Source: Neurospora tetraspora (lineage: Eukaryota > Ascomycota > Sordariomycetes > Sordariales > Sordariaceae). Taken from it: 64,000 nucleotides of DNA. The notes below the pieces were generated by a model that worked only from the letters and a program-made list of their open reading frames with translations, was not told the origin of the DNA and did no database searches. The position numbers were made by a program, and so were the translations under genes. Of this stretch, positions 11,710-23,628 are shown in pieces (position 1 is the stretch's first letter; every line of letters starts with the position of its first letter). The stretch spans positions 3,443,001 to 3,507,000 of the forward strand of contig NW_026944385.1 in assembly GCF_033439725.1 (NCBI RefSeq), read 5' to 3'.

Positions 11710-14700
11710 ATGGGGACAGAGATCGAACTTGACGTCGAGGGCCAGACGGAGCCTCCTATATGTGGCTTCAAAAGTCCAACAACGTCCAAAACCACCACAC
11801 GGTCCCCGACCTTGACTACGCTCAACACCGGGACCATCATCGGAGAAGAATGTGAAGGCGGGACCGACGACGACGCCGCTGTCACCCGTACGTCGGGAGA
11901 TACCACCGCCACCACTACTACTGTCGGAACCGGAGCCGGACCCGGCCGTCTCCCGTCCTTTACCCCCGAAGCGGCCCACACCCTTTCGGTGCCGGACGTC
12001 TGTGCTCATCTCAACACCGACCCCGAGTAAATCCCCTTTGTTGTACTTGCGTACCTCTTCACTCTCAAGTTTGGTCACTTATTTCGTTTTCTAGAAATGG
12101 AATCGACAACGATGAAGCTGCCCGTCGGCTACAGCACCATGGCCCTAACAAGGTTGAGGGTGCCAAAGGGTTATCCCTTTGGACGATTCTCTTGAGACAG
12201 GTCTCCAACAGCTTGACTCTTGTCCTCGTCATCACCATGGTTCTGTCCTTTGCCATCAGTGACCATATCGAAGGCGGTGTCATTGCTGCCGTCATTCTTC
12301 TCAACATTATAGTTGGGTAAGTTCCGACCTTCTTCATGTTTGCACTTGCGAGTAAAGATGTTAACCACACCTCATCAGCTTCCTCCAGGACTATCGCGCC
12401 GAGCAAACCATCCAGGCTTTGTACGCCCTGTCGGCGCCCACCTGCAAAGTCATCCGCTCCGGCATCACCTCCACCATCAAAGCCGAGACGCTTGTGCCCG
12501 GTGACATTGTCCGCCTCGGCGTTGGCGATGTTATCCCCGCCGACCTCCGTCTCGCCACCAGCATCAACCTCTCCACCGACGAGGCGCTGCTGACCGGCGA
12601 ATCCCTTCCCGTCAGTAAGCATGCCGAGTCGGTCATGGCCCGGGAGCGTGATATCCCTCTCGGTGACCGCTCCAACATGGTCTACTCAGCCAGCACCATC
12701 ACGCGCGGGCGCGCCACGGGCATCGTCGTCTCCACGGGCATGGGCACAGAGGTAGGTAAGATCGCGGGCCTGCTGCGCGACAGCAACGGCGGGCGCAACA
12801 AGACGCGCGTCGACAAAGAAGAAATGGGAACCATCCGCTCGCTTGTCGTCCGTGTCCGAAACCGCATGCGCGTCCTCCTCGGTCTCGACGGCACGCCGCT
12901 GCAGGTCACGCTGAGCAAGTTTGCGCTGCTGCTGTTCGCCCTGGCCATCCTGTTGGCTATTATCGTCTTCTCCGTCAGCAAGTTCGACGTTACGGACGAG
13001 GTGCTCATCTACGGCATCTGCGTCGCCGTGGCCGTCATCCCGGAGTCGCTCATTGCCGTGCTGACCATCGCCACCGCGCTCGGCACCCGCGCCATGGCCC
13101 GCGGAAACGTGGCGATCCGCAAGCTGGCCGCGCTCGAGGCCGTGGGCGGGGTGACGAATATTTGCTCCGACAAGACGGGAACGCTGACGCAGGGTAAGAT
13201 GGTAACCAGGAAGGTCTGGCTCGTGGATGGCACAGAGGTCCAAGTCCAAGGGACGACGCATCCTTTTGATCCCACAAGCGGGTCGGTCAATATCGGCGAA
13301 AAAGTGTTTAGCCTTGCTGATCATGGCATGAAACACCCTGAAGAGGCCATTGGCGAGAAGGGAGAGAACCTCAAGGAGTTCCTGGAGAGCATTGCTCTTT
13401 GCAACAACGCGGCTGTTACCAAGGCCGAGGAAACAAGCACTTACACGGCTATCGGTGAGCCGACCGAGATTGCGTTGCAGACTTTTGCGATGCGGTTTGG
13501 TATGGGAAAGCCGAGTGTCTTGGCTGCTGATGATGGACAGTCTCAGCAGAAGCTGCTCGCCGAGTACCCCTTCGATTCATCCTGCAAGAGGATGACGGTC
13601 ATTTACACAAGCACGGAGAGTGGCGCTGGTGTCGCTTACGCTTACACCAAGGGAGCCCTCGAAGCCCTGTTGCCTTTACTCGACGCTTCGGATGAGCAAA
13701 AGCTTGAGATCGTGGCAAAGGCGGAAGCCCTTGCTGCCCAAGGTCTGCGTGTACTTTGTGTTGCTAAGCGATCCGTCGATGGAGTCCTCTTTCAGGTTGG
13801 GGATGACGCTTCTGCTACTCCCGAAAAGAAGAAAGCGTCCGCATCAAACATTCCCGAAAGATCAACCATTGAAAGGTATTTGACCTTCCTTGGTTTGGCT
13901 GGTATCTATGACCCTCCCCGTCTTGAGTCTGCTGCAGCAGTTCAGAAGTGTCAAGCAGCTGGTATCACGGTTCACATGGTGACTGGTGACCACGTCAAGA
14001 CTGCAACGGCCATTGCCTGTGAGATTGGCATCCTCAACCCGGGCATGCTACAGAACGGGACCGAGGTGATGGTGGCCAGCGCTTTTGACAGTCTCACGGA
14101 TGCCGAAATTGACGCCTTGGAAAGTTTGCCCTTGGTGCTTGCAAGATGCAGCCCGACAACCAAGGTCAGAATGGTGGAAGCCATGCATAGGAGGAAAGCA
14201 TTTTGTGTCATGACTGGAGATGGCGTCAATGACTCGCCCGCTCTCAAGAAGTCGGACGTGGGCATTGCCATGGGTCTGAGCGGTAGTGATGTTGCCAAGG
14301 AGGCGGCGGATATGGTTCTCACCGATGACAACTTTGCCTCCATCGTTACCGCCATTGAAGAAGGAAGAAGGCTCTTTGATAACATTCAGAAGGTACGTAC
14401 CTGATCAAGCAAGCGGAAGGAAAGCGTCGTGACTAACAAGAGCAACTACAGTTCCTCCTCCACCTCCTAGTCTCCAACATCGCCCAAGTCATCCTCCTCC
14501 TCATCGGCCTCTCCTTCAAGGACAACGCCGGTATCTCCGTCTTCCCGCTCTCCCCGCTCGAAATCCTCTGGGCGAACCTCGTCACCTCCTCCTTCCTCGC
14601 CCTCGGTCTCGGCCTCGAAGATGCCCAACCGGACGTGATGCAGCGCCCTCCGCACGACCTCCAAGTCGGCATCTTCACGCGCGAGCTGATCGTCGATAAA

Positions 14701-15207
14701 TTCGTCTACGGCACGGCCATGGGCGGTCTCTGTTTGGCGGCCTTCACCAGCGTGGCGTACGGAATGTCGGGCGCCGACGGGCTCGGCGAGGACTGCAACG
14801 AACACTGGGCGTCGGAGTGCAGCGTGGCGTTCAGGGCGAGAGCGACGACGTTCGCTACGCTGACTTTTCTGTTGCTGGTCACGGCGTGGGAGGCCAAGCA
14901 CTTCACCCGATCGCTGTTCAATATGCATCCGGAGAAGTACTCGGGCCCGCTGTCCGTCTTGAAGACGGTGTGGCAGAACAAGTTCTTGTTTGGCGCCGTG
15001 TCGGCTGGGTTCGTGATCTGCTTCCCGGTCATCTACATCCCGGTTATCAACCATGTGGTGTTCAAGCACAATGCCATTACGTGGGAGTGGGGAGTTGTTA
15101 TGGCTTGTGTGGTTGTTTATATAGCCATTGTCGAAACTTGGAAGGCTCTCAAGAGAAGAACCTCCAAGGCAAATGTGGTTACTGGCGATGGTGCAGAGGG
15201 AGTGTAA
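11710..15207 (+). CDS. ENA-type (IID) P-type cation ATPase
   Basis: Plasma-membrane ATPase exporting Na+ (and often K+), the fungal sodium-tolerance pump family. Exons 11710-12026, 12095-12316, 12379-14392 and 14452-15207 give 1102 aa; introns are 59-68 nt with clear GTAAAT/GTAAGT/GTACGT donors. Order: hydrophilic N-terminus (~105 aa), a cation-ATPase N domain (NDEAARRLQQHGPNKVEG), TM1-2 with FLQDYRAEQTIQALYAL (the IID signature region), and actuator TGES at ~252-255. TM4 has IPESLIAVLTIA, the phosphorylated Asp is in DKTGTLTQGK at ~444, and GDGVND is at ~793. The last exon carries the C-terminal TM bundle. All catalytic motifs are present. The first exon is longer and more Thr-rich than usual. 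Na+ versus K+ specificity cannot be told from sequence alone. Confidence 0.93.
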
Positions 15208-15595
15208 GGGTCTTCGGTTGAAAGCGAAGTTGGGAATAGGAACGATGCATGTCATACTCTCGGGGGCTTGGTGAAGAAGTCTCCTGTGTGTGTCACGTCA
15301 GCGATGGTTATGTGTAACGAATATGAATAATGCGTGTCACGCAAGGTGGAATGAGGGACAACAGATTGTCATTATTAGTCCTTGTTGGGTTTTCGTTCTT
15401 TTAAGCCATGTAGCTACCTCTGATATTGAATAAAGGCAAGTCATGCCATCAAAAGGACCTTCTTTGGCGTCGACCGATCGTGATTTGGCGAATGAGTTCA
15501 TCACGGATCTTCTGGCGCAAAGTGCCCACCCATTCCTTGTTGTATGTAGACTAGGGCTCCATCTCAACATGAGATGAAGGTCTCCCAAAGAATAG

Positions 15596-15747
15596 AAAAA
15601 AAAGTAAGTACGCAGCACCGACGACGGCCCTGCCCGGAATTCAACCTGGGACCTTGCACTTTCAGACTTTTCCTGTGCCAACTCGGGCCATCAAGTTGGC
15701 GCTTAATTGTGCAGTGTGCTTCCGTTACACCACTCGGCCATTGAGAC
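15596..15747 (-). mobile_element. tRNA-derived SINE-like element, copy 1
   Basis: On the minus strand from 15747 the sequence carries a perfect Pol III A box (TGGCCGAGTGG, 15730-15740). After about 90 nt comes a B-box-like segment (GGTTGAATTCC, one change from consensus), then a shared 3' tail and an 8-nt T tract. It matches copy 2 at 48924-49067 over 35 identical bases at the 5' end, again around the B box, and in the tail CGGTGCTGCGTAC beyond the tRNA part. The acceptor stem does not pair well, so this is not a working tRNA. Similarity to copy 2 appears to extend past the T tract (to about 15555). Confidence 0.7.
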
Positions 15748-15829
15748 GTCAGTAGGTACGCTTTTGTTTGGTTGTTGGAGGTAAGATGTAGGAATGGCAC
15801 TCTCATATACCGGGATTTCAAGACCTGTC

Positions 15830-15940
15830 TTTTTTTTTTTTTTTTTTTTTTTTTTCTCACCTTGGGGATATATCGTTACGTCTGGAAGAAGTTGTACGCT
15901 CCTTCTCTCCTTCTCTCCTTCTCTCCTTCTCTCCTTCTCT
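15830..15940. repeat. poly-T run and CCTTCTCT tandem repeat
   Basis: A 26-nt T homopolymer followed 45 bp later by five copies of an 8-bp pyrimidine unit. It lies about 80 bp outside the 5' end of the SINE-like element. Confidence 0.9.
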
Positions 15941-18689
15941 TTTTCTATGTCTGTTACCGCAAGATGGGGAGGATGGAGGTGGGCACGAAATTCACAATGG
16001 CAAAATTGGATGACTTCAGAATTAGGTTCTGAATGAAGAAGTTTGCAGTTGAGACACGCCGAGCCGAGTGGCCGCGATAGTAGATAGCTCAACTTAAGTC
16101 AAGGGCATGATGCTTGGTTGATATTTCCGTTTTGGGTGGTAGGTGGAGAAAGGCTGAATGAGATGCGGACTTAACCCGAACACTGCAAATATTGGCTGGT
16201 CGCTTGATAGGCAAGTAACAAACTGGCTGACAGTCGCCACTCGGTGGACCGGTCACCTTCGGGCGATTCCTTACCAGGTGCCGCCAGTTCAATGACGGAG
16301 CGAGTGTTCCATCCACACCTGACCTCTGCAATATGAATTTGCCAAAGGAAAAGAACATTAAGTTGCCGTATAACTAGCGGAGGAAACGGGCCTCCAGGTC
16401 TTTTACGAAGCAACAAATCAAACAGGCATTGCAGACTGCTCGGTTGAGGCTATCCTTGAGACTTCTAAAACCTTAAGGTGCCTGAGCGGTCCTACAGATC
16501 TTGGAAGGAGTATGAGACACCATCACTTCTGTTTTCTTTGGAAAAACCAGTGTCTGTGGGTGTCCGCCGGCGAAATGCATATATGCTGAGAGGTCCAGGA
16601 CTTCTTTGGGGACCAAAACACCCGACGCGAATATCGGTTCTGGGACCTGCGAGCATCAGTCTGCCCAGCATTGCGGACTGAAGTGCTTCAACATGTCCCA
16701 AAACCCAAACCCGAAATAGTGACACGCGTTTCCACGGTATAATGTATGTATGGGAAGCTAGCTAACAGTGATCAAAATATGACAAAGTGGAAGCCAAAGC
16801 TTTACTTCCACTCGTGCATTTCGTTGTACATATCAGTTCGACGCCCGTCTGTGCGTTGCCTATCAAACTTCCAATTACACTGTACATATGTATCGCGTGC
16901 TTCAACTGCCCGTACCCATCGGCCTCGTGAGCCTCTAAAGTCTCGAGAGGGGTTTGTGTCGGCGAGGTCCGATTGCTGTCGCACTGCGGGTTACATATGT
17001 ATGTACGTACAATGGAAATGTGCGACAGAGTGTCCCCCAAAGTGCGAGGCCTGGCGCCGCGATCGTTGGGCCGATTTGATGGCATTCGGAGCCATGGCAG
17101 TCGCGTGGAGGACTTCCGGTTTTGGATGCGGGATGTGACTTGTGCGTGATGAAGGGCGCGCAGCTGAAGATGCGGGGGGAGGGACTTCTTGATGATTGTG
17201 AGACTCGAAATCGCATCATGATGGTTTGCGATGGCACCAATCCAAAAGGTCGTACCCAAGGTGGCAACCAACGGGAAAGGTGAGCCGGGGGGAAGCGGGG
17301 GTGATGTTTATCGGAGGAAGTGCAGCCCGGGTTGCGCCGTCTGCGGGCGACGGTCTGCCCCGGTCTAGACGGTCGACTGCTGAAACAAATGCCTGTTACA
17401 CGTGGGTGATGCTGGTCCAGCGGCACCGATGGATGCGTCGAAAACATGATGGGGATTTGGGGACAAAAGTCTGAAGATGTGCAACGAGAATCCGGAGATG
17501 AAGCGGCGTCCAGTCGTTACAACGAATACATGAATTATTCACAACTGTTACAAACATCTTTGAACCTTATCTCTCTACAGCCAACACAGCCATTCAGAGC
17601 CCTTGACCACGACACCACCAAACCTCTAGCGCCGGACCACCAAACTCGGCCGGTTTAGCGCTCGCCATCTTGGATTTCCTTTTCTGGCCTTGTGTGATTG
17701 GTACCCTAGAGGTACCTAACCATGAACAAGTTCAATGCCTAGAATACCCCAGCCTCGCAACCGACAATAGAATCGGAGGAGCAAACTGAAGAAGCAGGAG
17801 GGGCTCGAGAGGGTTCTGAGGGTGCATCAAAGTGATGGTGCAATTACAACGGAACTTGCGACCAAGGTTCGTGTGCTCTTTCCGCCTCCATGTTTTTCAC
17901 ACAATGGACAAAGACGGAGTGGGTGAATGCTGGTGGGAAATGGAATGATCACAATGCAAGTTGCCAAAAGAGTTGTGATCAAATGCAGTTCTTCCCTCCG
18001 GCTCTCGGGGCAGTGTTACGCTGTGGTAACACCTTAGCACAAATTAGTGCTACTCCCATGTCCAAGTGCTACTACGCTACCCCGTCCATGGGCCACGAAA
18101 ACGGGCGGGGCAAGCGGGGGTCACCGCACAAGAGATTTGATTGGCCGAGAACAAGCGGGATGCCTTGGACATTTTTCACATGCAGCCTGTTCTCCATTTT
18201 TCGGCAGCTTGTGAAAAGTGGACAGCCAACTGTTAATTACAAACAGTAATAAATCCCCTCGCGCCGCCCTCACTCCCCGTTGTTGTCCGCTACAGTCCCG
18301 TCCTGGCCGCGAGTCTCGAGAGTCGAGTCCAAACTAACTTCAACCCCCCCTTTGGTCCCATCTCCTCCGCCCCGGCCCGCTGCCAATTGTCCGTCCAACC
18401 GTTCAGAACCTAGCCGACCATTCAACCGTTCTTGCCCGCCCCTTCGACCTCCGCTGTCCACAACCATCGTCACACTGCCCGTCGTCTTTTTTTTGGTGGA
18501 ATACCCAAACAAAAAAACAACCGCAGTTACCCACCTGACATATTGCCCCTAAAAAACGAGAAAATTTGTCAACCGGTCCAGTCGACAGACTACTAGCTTT
18601 CCCGCCTCCGCCTCCGAGTGCAGCCCTACACGAGTCACCGTTGTCACCGTTTCCCAACGCCAACACACCCAACCCTCAAAATCGCAACC

Positions 18690-19193
18690 ATGTTCGCCGC
18701 CACCAGAGTCCTCCGCCAGGCTGCCGCTCACGCTGAGCGTGTTCCTTCCATCAAGTTCCTCGGTCGCAGAACCATTCCTGGTATGTTCCTCCCCGTCCTG
18801 CGCCTCCGAGCATTCCGGTGTGGTGCATCTGCCATCTTGACTGGCAACCTTGTGTTTTCGGATGACGTGCTGACTGCTCTTTGTCCAACAGCTTCCGTCG
18901 ACCACTCTCCCAAGCCTCACCCTGCCTCTCCTACCCACTCGCTCCCGGCCAACTGGGGTTCTTCCACCACTTTCAGCGCCTATCGCCAGCACGCCCAGCA
19001 GCACGGTCCCCTTCGCAAGACCATCCGCCCTGAGGTTGACGGCATTGGTGCCTCTCCCGGCGCCGCTCTTGGCCCCGTCAAGCCTCCTCAGGGTCTCTAC
19101 TTTGACCGCAACGAGCTCCCCGCCCGCTTCCGTCGCCAGCCTCTCACCGAGGCCGAGATCGAGGCTATTGAGAGCGGCTGTGGCTTTGCTTAA
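18690..19193 (+). CDS. KGD4: Mitochondrial KGD4/Ymr31 (2-oxoglutarate dehydrogenase subunit)
   Basis: Small mitochondrial protein that links the E3 dihydrolipoamide dehydrogenase to the E1-E2 core of the 2-oxoglutarate dehydrogenase complex; older annotations call it 37S ribosomal protein YMR-31. Exons 18690-18780 and 18892-19193 give 130 aa. The N-terminus is a presequence rich in Ala/Arg (MFAATRVLRQAAAHAERVP) followed by IKFLGRR. The second exon has HPHPASPTHS-like text (KPHPASPTHSLP), YRQHAQQHGPL and the C-terminal signature LPARFRRQPLTEAEIEAIES. The ATG has an A at -3. The intron of 111 nt is divisible by three and free of stops, so an unspliced read would also be open; the splice is chosen because it joins the conserved segments. 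Strong family match. Confidence 0.9.
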   Translation: MFAATRVLRQAAAHAERVPSIKFLGRRTIPGMFLPVLRLRAFRCGASAILTGNLVFSDDVLTALCPTASVDHSPKPHPASPTHSLPANWGSSTTFSAYRQHAQQHGPLRKTIRPEVDGIGASPGAALGPVKPPQGLYFDRNELPARFRRQPLTEAEIEAIESGCGFA

Positions 19194-20567
19194 ACGCGAG
19201 ATAAATCAACATAGACTAGACGGTTCGTTTATCAAGATGGATATCGAGCCCGAAACGACCGACACAACGCAGCGAACCTTTTTTGAGAACCCCTTTGACC
19301 TAGGAATGGGCCTACACTTGAGATCCCCAATCATCTAGCGCTATCTATCCCTATCCCCCTCTCACATCACACACACAGCGTATGATCATCAATGCTTCAC
19401 GCGATTTTGAACCGAGCAAAGTTTGTATATCAGATTATCTATGGACGGCACTGCATTGGCGTTTAGAAAACAAAGAGCTCACCGGGGTTTGGCTTTAGAG
19501 ATGCACGTTCCGGCTTTGGTCAGCATGGCACGGTGTTAACGGATCGGTGGGGGAGAAGGTCGTCCAAAGGAGGCCGGGCCTTGTCCGGACATCCGGGCTT
19601 GAGTGACCGGGGGACGGATGCAGGTCTTGTGTATATAGTCAGTGCAACGGGCTACCCCCAAAGCCGGGCGAAATCCCAGCGTTAGGTGTCAGCCCGCGAG
19701 CCCAGAATAACATCTAAACACTTCTGAACACCAACCGCTGCTCGTTTGTGGTCTGCAAATGCCGAGAACGACGACGTGTGAGACAAAGAGGCTTACCACG
19801 CCGTTGTTTGGACGGAGAATTGCTGGGAATTACCGGTCTCGAGATTCACATGATTGGGCCACGCCATACGTAAACACCTGCCTCTTACCCCCGCTGTGTC
19901 GAGGCCTTAACCATGAACACAAAAAGGGAAGCCGACTTACAACAGCATCGTCAACACCATGTGCTCACTACATCACAGACACCTCGGCATGCTCGGAAGC
20001 GCCCTGAGCGTAGCACATCTCATCATGGGAACATGTGACGTACGAGTAACCGAAAGGCCTCTACAGGGGACATTTCGGCTTCTACGGAGATAATCTCTCA
20101 AGTGAGAAACCAGAAGAAGCAAGCGGACTGTGACGGGAAGGTGATCAGCCCTGTGAGATTGCCGGCCGGGGGTCGAATTGATCGATGTGCCGTGCCTGAC
20201 TGATGCCATGTGCCATGTGCTGAGTTCAGTCACCACGGTGAGGATGAACTCGGTGGGGGGCCGTTAACGGGATTGCTGGGGAAGCTCGTCTCTGTCAGCT
20301 GCCAAACAACTGATCGCCCAAGCCCCACTAAAAAGTTGAAGTGCGCTGAGGAGCTCGAGCTCCCGGCAACTTCCACAGCGCTGACGATAACAGCCGCCGG
20401 ACCCAATCGGGAGCTCGATGATTTACCTCACTTTCAAGGTTCCTTTTTCCTCCAACTTCCCAAACGTCGCATCCCGATTATAGAGGAGGATCCCTGCTAT
20501 CCTCATACGTCTACATCGACAACAAGAACCTCGCCGTTAGTCAACCAACTTATTACGCACAATCAAG
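19194..20567. other. intergenic region
   Basis: About 1.4 kb between KGD4 and the heme lyase. No supported gene, tRNA or repeat family seen. Confidence 0.5.
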
Positions 20568-21521
20568 ATGAAGGAAATGGCAGGACAGGCCGGTGCCGGC
20601 AGCGAGGACAAGTGCCCCGTCGACCACAAGACGCGCGAGCTGTGGTTGCAACAAGCAAAGCAGGCAAAGGCCGCACAAGAGGCCGCGGCTGCGGCGGGCG
20701 GCTCGACGACACCATCGCCAGAGAACGCCTTCACGACGCCAGTAGCACCAGCACCAGCAGCTGCAGTACAACAACAACCACCAACACCGCCTACTCAATC
20801 CCAGATCCCCCAGCCGGCGCAACAAACAGCAGTCCCCGCGGCGCTTCCCACCTCGCAACCATCTTCCTCGTCGTGGTCCTCATGGCTCCCCTTCACGTCC
20901 TCTTCTTCCGGCTCCTCCGCGCCGCCCTCCACACTAGCGCCTCCCCAGTCATCACTCGGCGAACATCGCGAAATCTCCTCCATCCCCCGCGCCGCCACCA
21001 CCGGTCCTTCGGCCTGCCCCTCCAACGCCGAGCAAGAAACGGGAGCCGACACCGCCACCGGCAACTGGGTCTACCCCTCCGAGAAACAATTCTACGAAGC
21101 CATGAAGCGCAAAGGGCACGACGGCGCCAGCGCAGCCGACATGAAGACGGTTGTCCCCATCCACAACGCGGTCAACGAGCGGGCGTGGGCGGAGATTCTG
21201 CGGTGGGAGAAGCCCTTTACCGGAGAAGGATGTGGATGCGCCGAGGGCCCCAAGCTGCAGAGCTTCATGGGCGAGAGCAAGCGGATGACGCCCAAGGCGA
21301 GGCTGAATACGTTGTTGGGGTACACGGCGCCGTTTGATAGGCATGACTGGATTGTTGATCGCTGTGGCACGAGGGTGGATTATGTGATTGACTTTTATGC
21401 GGGGAGGAATAATGATAAGGCGGGGGCGGGCAAGTTGAACTTTTATTTGGATGTGAGGCCGAAGTTGAATACGTGGGAGGGAGTCAAGATGAGGGCTTTG
21501 GGGCTTGTTGGGTTGAACTAG
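20568..21521 (+). CDS. CYT2: Cytochrome c1 heme lyase (holocytochrome c1 synthase)
   Basis: Intermembrane-space enzyme attaching heme covalently to apocytochrome c1 of complex III. A single exon encodes 317 aa. The N-terminus has a Cys-Pro-Val heme-binding motif in CPVDHKTRELW, as in the CYT2 branch, and lacks the MGWFWAD start of the cytochrome c lyase (CYC3) branch. A second partial motif is ACPSN. A Pro/Ser/Gln-rich linker of about 110 residues separates this from the conserved lyase core: NWVYPSEKQFYEAMKRKG, VPIHNAVNERAWAEILRWEK, FDRHDWIVDRCG and VDYVIDFYAG, ending with FYLDVRPKLNTWEG. The invariant heme-coordinating His is in PIHN. The start is the first ATG after an A-rich leader. C1 versus c substrate is inferred from the N-terminus. 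Confidence 0.88.
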   Translation: MKEMAGQAGAGSEDKCPVDHKTRELWLQQAKQAKAAQEAAAAAGGSTTPSPENAFTTPVAPAPAAAVQQQPPTPPTQSQIPQPAQQTAVPAALPTSQPSSSSWSSWLPFTSSSSGSSAPPSTLAPPQSSLGEHREISSIPRAATTGPSACPSNAEQETGADTATGNWVYPSEKQFYEAMKRKGHDGASAADMKTVVPIHNAVNERAWAEILRWEKPFTGEGCGCAEGPKLQSFMGESKRMTPKARLNTLLGYTAPFDRHDWIVDRCGTRVDYVIDFYAGRNNDKAGAGKLNFYLDVRPKLNTWEGVKMRALGLVGLN

Positions 21522-21920
21522 AGTGAAGCGAGGGGCATAGAGAAGACGATGGGATGATTGAAGTGGTCTAGAAAATAGACTCGTGGGGTATATAGGGCAG
21601 AGATCTTTCAAGACTCGAACATGTAGGTTTCGCTGTATTATTAGTAGGGTTGGTTTAACATTGCATCTCACTCATGTTTGGCATATAAACTTTTGTTCAA
21701 ACGGTGCATATGGACAAGACAGAGGCATGGTTAAAGGATAATAGACACCTGCATAGAGGCGACATATCTGGTGATAGTGGTCGCTCTTTGGTGTTGGATA
21801 TATATATATATTACATAGTACTTTGCCTAGGTAGATGTCCTGTTGCTCCTTAGTTTCCTGGCCGTTCCAGGAGGGAATCCACTGCATTCTCTCTCACCCA
21901 ATACTGTTGCTTGTGACATT

Positions 21921-23628
21921 TCAATCCTTTTTGGATATCTGGGGTTGGTGAATACTATCCTTTTCTGATAGGATTGGAACTGAGCAGGGAAGAGATTGCA
22001 AGTTAGCAAAGAGACTGGAAGACGAGGAGATCATGTAGTCAGTCAGTCACATAACATACCTTTCTTCCCATCCCCGACCCTCACCCTCACAGGCGATCTC
22101 GTTTCCAAAGCATTCGTCTCTAGATCCCACCCAGCAGCTGCCAGCGCCGCAAAAACGGTCCCCTTCTGCTCCTCCGACGTATACCCCAGCAGCGGCACCT
22201 CGTTCTCATAATGACTCTCCAACCCATCCTTAAGGGCCGAGCCAAAGTGATAGGCGTGGCTAACGGCATCGAACCAGGCCTCCAGCGGACTACTCACACT
22301 TGTACTCATTTTCTTCCCCTGGGGCTGCTCCTCCTTCAACGCGATCCTCATGACAAAATTCCCTCCCCGATGACAAATACCCATGAAATACCCGTCCGTC
22401 TCAAACTCATACCTATGATACCCCCCCTTCCACCCCGCCAACGCTTTAACATGCCCATACGTCCCAAACTCGCAAGTACCCGTGTACTCTCCGGATTTAC
22501 TCGCCATCTTGCCAAACCCAAACCCTCTCCCTCCTCCTAGTTGCAAAATACTCTCCCTCCCCGCCACCTCCTCCGGCCCCAACACCCTCCCACATTCCAA
22601 CCACTCCCTCACCACCACCGTCGCCCTCTGCCGATTCAGCGTCCTGCACCTCACACTCCTGACCGCCCAATAATTCATGAGCAAATGCACCCCCAAAAGC
22701 CCCACCATCAACCCCCAAACCACCTGTCTATCCTGCACAACCTTCACCACCAGACTCCCCACCAACATGCCCAGCAAACTCACCACCGTCTCCTGACTCG
22801 CTTCCTTGGCATTTAACTCCGCCAGATTTCCCCTCAGCGCAAAATGCGCCGACAAGCTCGCCTTGCTCGCATTCGCCGCCACACCACACAAACTCCTCAG
22901 CACCCCCGCTCCTACAATAACCCCCAGCTTCGGCAGGTACGGCATCGCCGGCGTTAGGAGGTCCAACAACTGCGCGGAATCATTCAACAAGTCCGCTAGG
23001 AACCGGTAGAACTTGCACTCCGGTTCGATCGCCGTGCCCAGTCTGTGAGCGAACAAGATGGTAGCGATTCGAGAAATCGTGTCGCCGGCGATTTTGAGGA
23101 TCAGGGCCCCCGTGGGAGAGGAGGAGGAGTCTCCTACGCCGAGGCCTTCGAGGACGGCGCGGTTGGCTAGCAACGAAGTGATGGAGGAGAAGAAGGCTTG
23201 TAGGGAGTCGTAGGTTTGGTAGGCGAGGTAGTCGGGGGTTACGGAGTGGGGGTAGCCGGCGGGGAGGAAGGCGTGGAGGAGGGCGAGGAGGGGGGGTGGG
23301 CGGGTTGGGATCTGTAAAGAGGGGGGGGGGGGGTGGTGGTTAGCGAGGAGGGCAAGGGGGAAGGGGGGAGGAAGGGGGGAGGAAGGGGTCGTCGTTGGTT
23401 GGAAGTGGTTTGACTTCAAGTCGACGTCTTGGAAGTTGACTTTGGGTGCAAAGTTCGTTGTTTTGAGATGGTACTCAGTGATGCTGTGGAATAGGCAGAG
23501 CAGGATGGAGGGACGGATGGATGGGGATGGATCAAAGTACGTACGGCCCTCAAACTCTCCTGTGATTCACCAGTATATGTGCAGAGCACATTGCCGGCTG
23601 GGTCGATGTCGTAGATGTTCCTGCTCAT
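21921..23628 (-). CDS. RUS/DUF647 (UPF0420) family membrane protein
   Basis: Member of the Root-UVB-Sensitive (DUF647) family; biochemical role in fungi unknown. Exons on the minus strand are 23628-23545, 23311-22060 and 21979-21921 (464 aa). Exon 1 gives the family-like start MSRNIYDIDPAGNVLCTY. Intron 1 (GTACGT; branch GCTAAC; TTTACAG) ends in an extremely C-rich tract and joins in phase to LLALLHAFLPAGYPHSV. Core motifs: YDSLQAFFSSI, ISRIATILFAHRLGTAIEPECK, CGVAANASKASLSAHFA, GNLAELNAKEASQETVVSL and the hydrophobic LLGMLVGSLVVKVV, with several likely membrane segments. The last intron (80 nt, GCTAAC branch) adds a 20-residue tail ending ISKKD. A model keeping about 35 extra codons before the core (stretch with VNFQDVDLKSNHF) is possible but needs a weak splice site. 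Confidence 0.85.

Larger units (their letters stand above)
15208..18689. other. intergenic region with SINE-like element and simple repeats
   Basis: About 3.5 kb between the ATPase and KGD4. It holds the SINE-like element at 15596-15747, a 26-nt T run at 15830-15855 and an 8-bp CCTTCTCT repeat at 15901-15940. The rest has only short unsupported frames. A CCAAT motif in reverse (GATTGG) lies at about 18137, roughly 550 bp upstream of KGD4. Confidence 0.5.

Noticed and set aside
17890-18249. 119-codon frame upstream of KGD4
   Set aside because: No family resemblance, no splice partner; likely promoter DNA.
20210-21337. 375-codon frame overlapping the heme lyase in another frame
   Set aside because: Runs through the lyase coding sequence out of frame and has Arg/Ser/Thr low-complexity composition.
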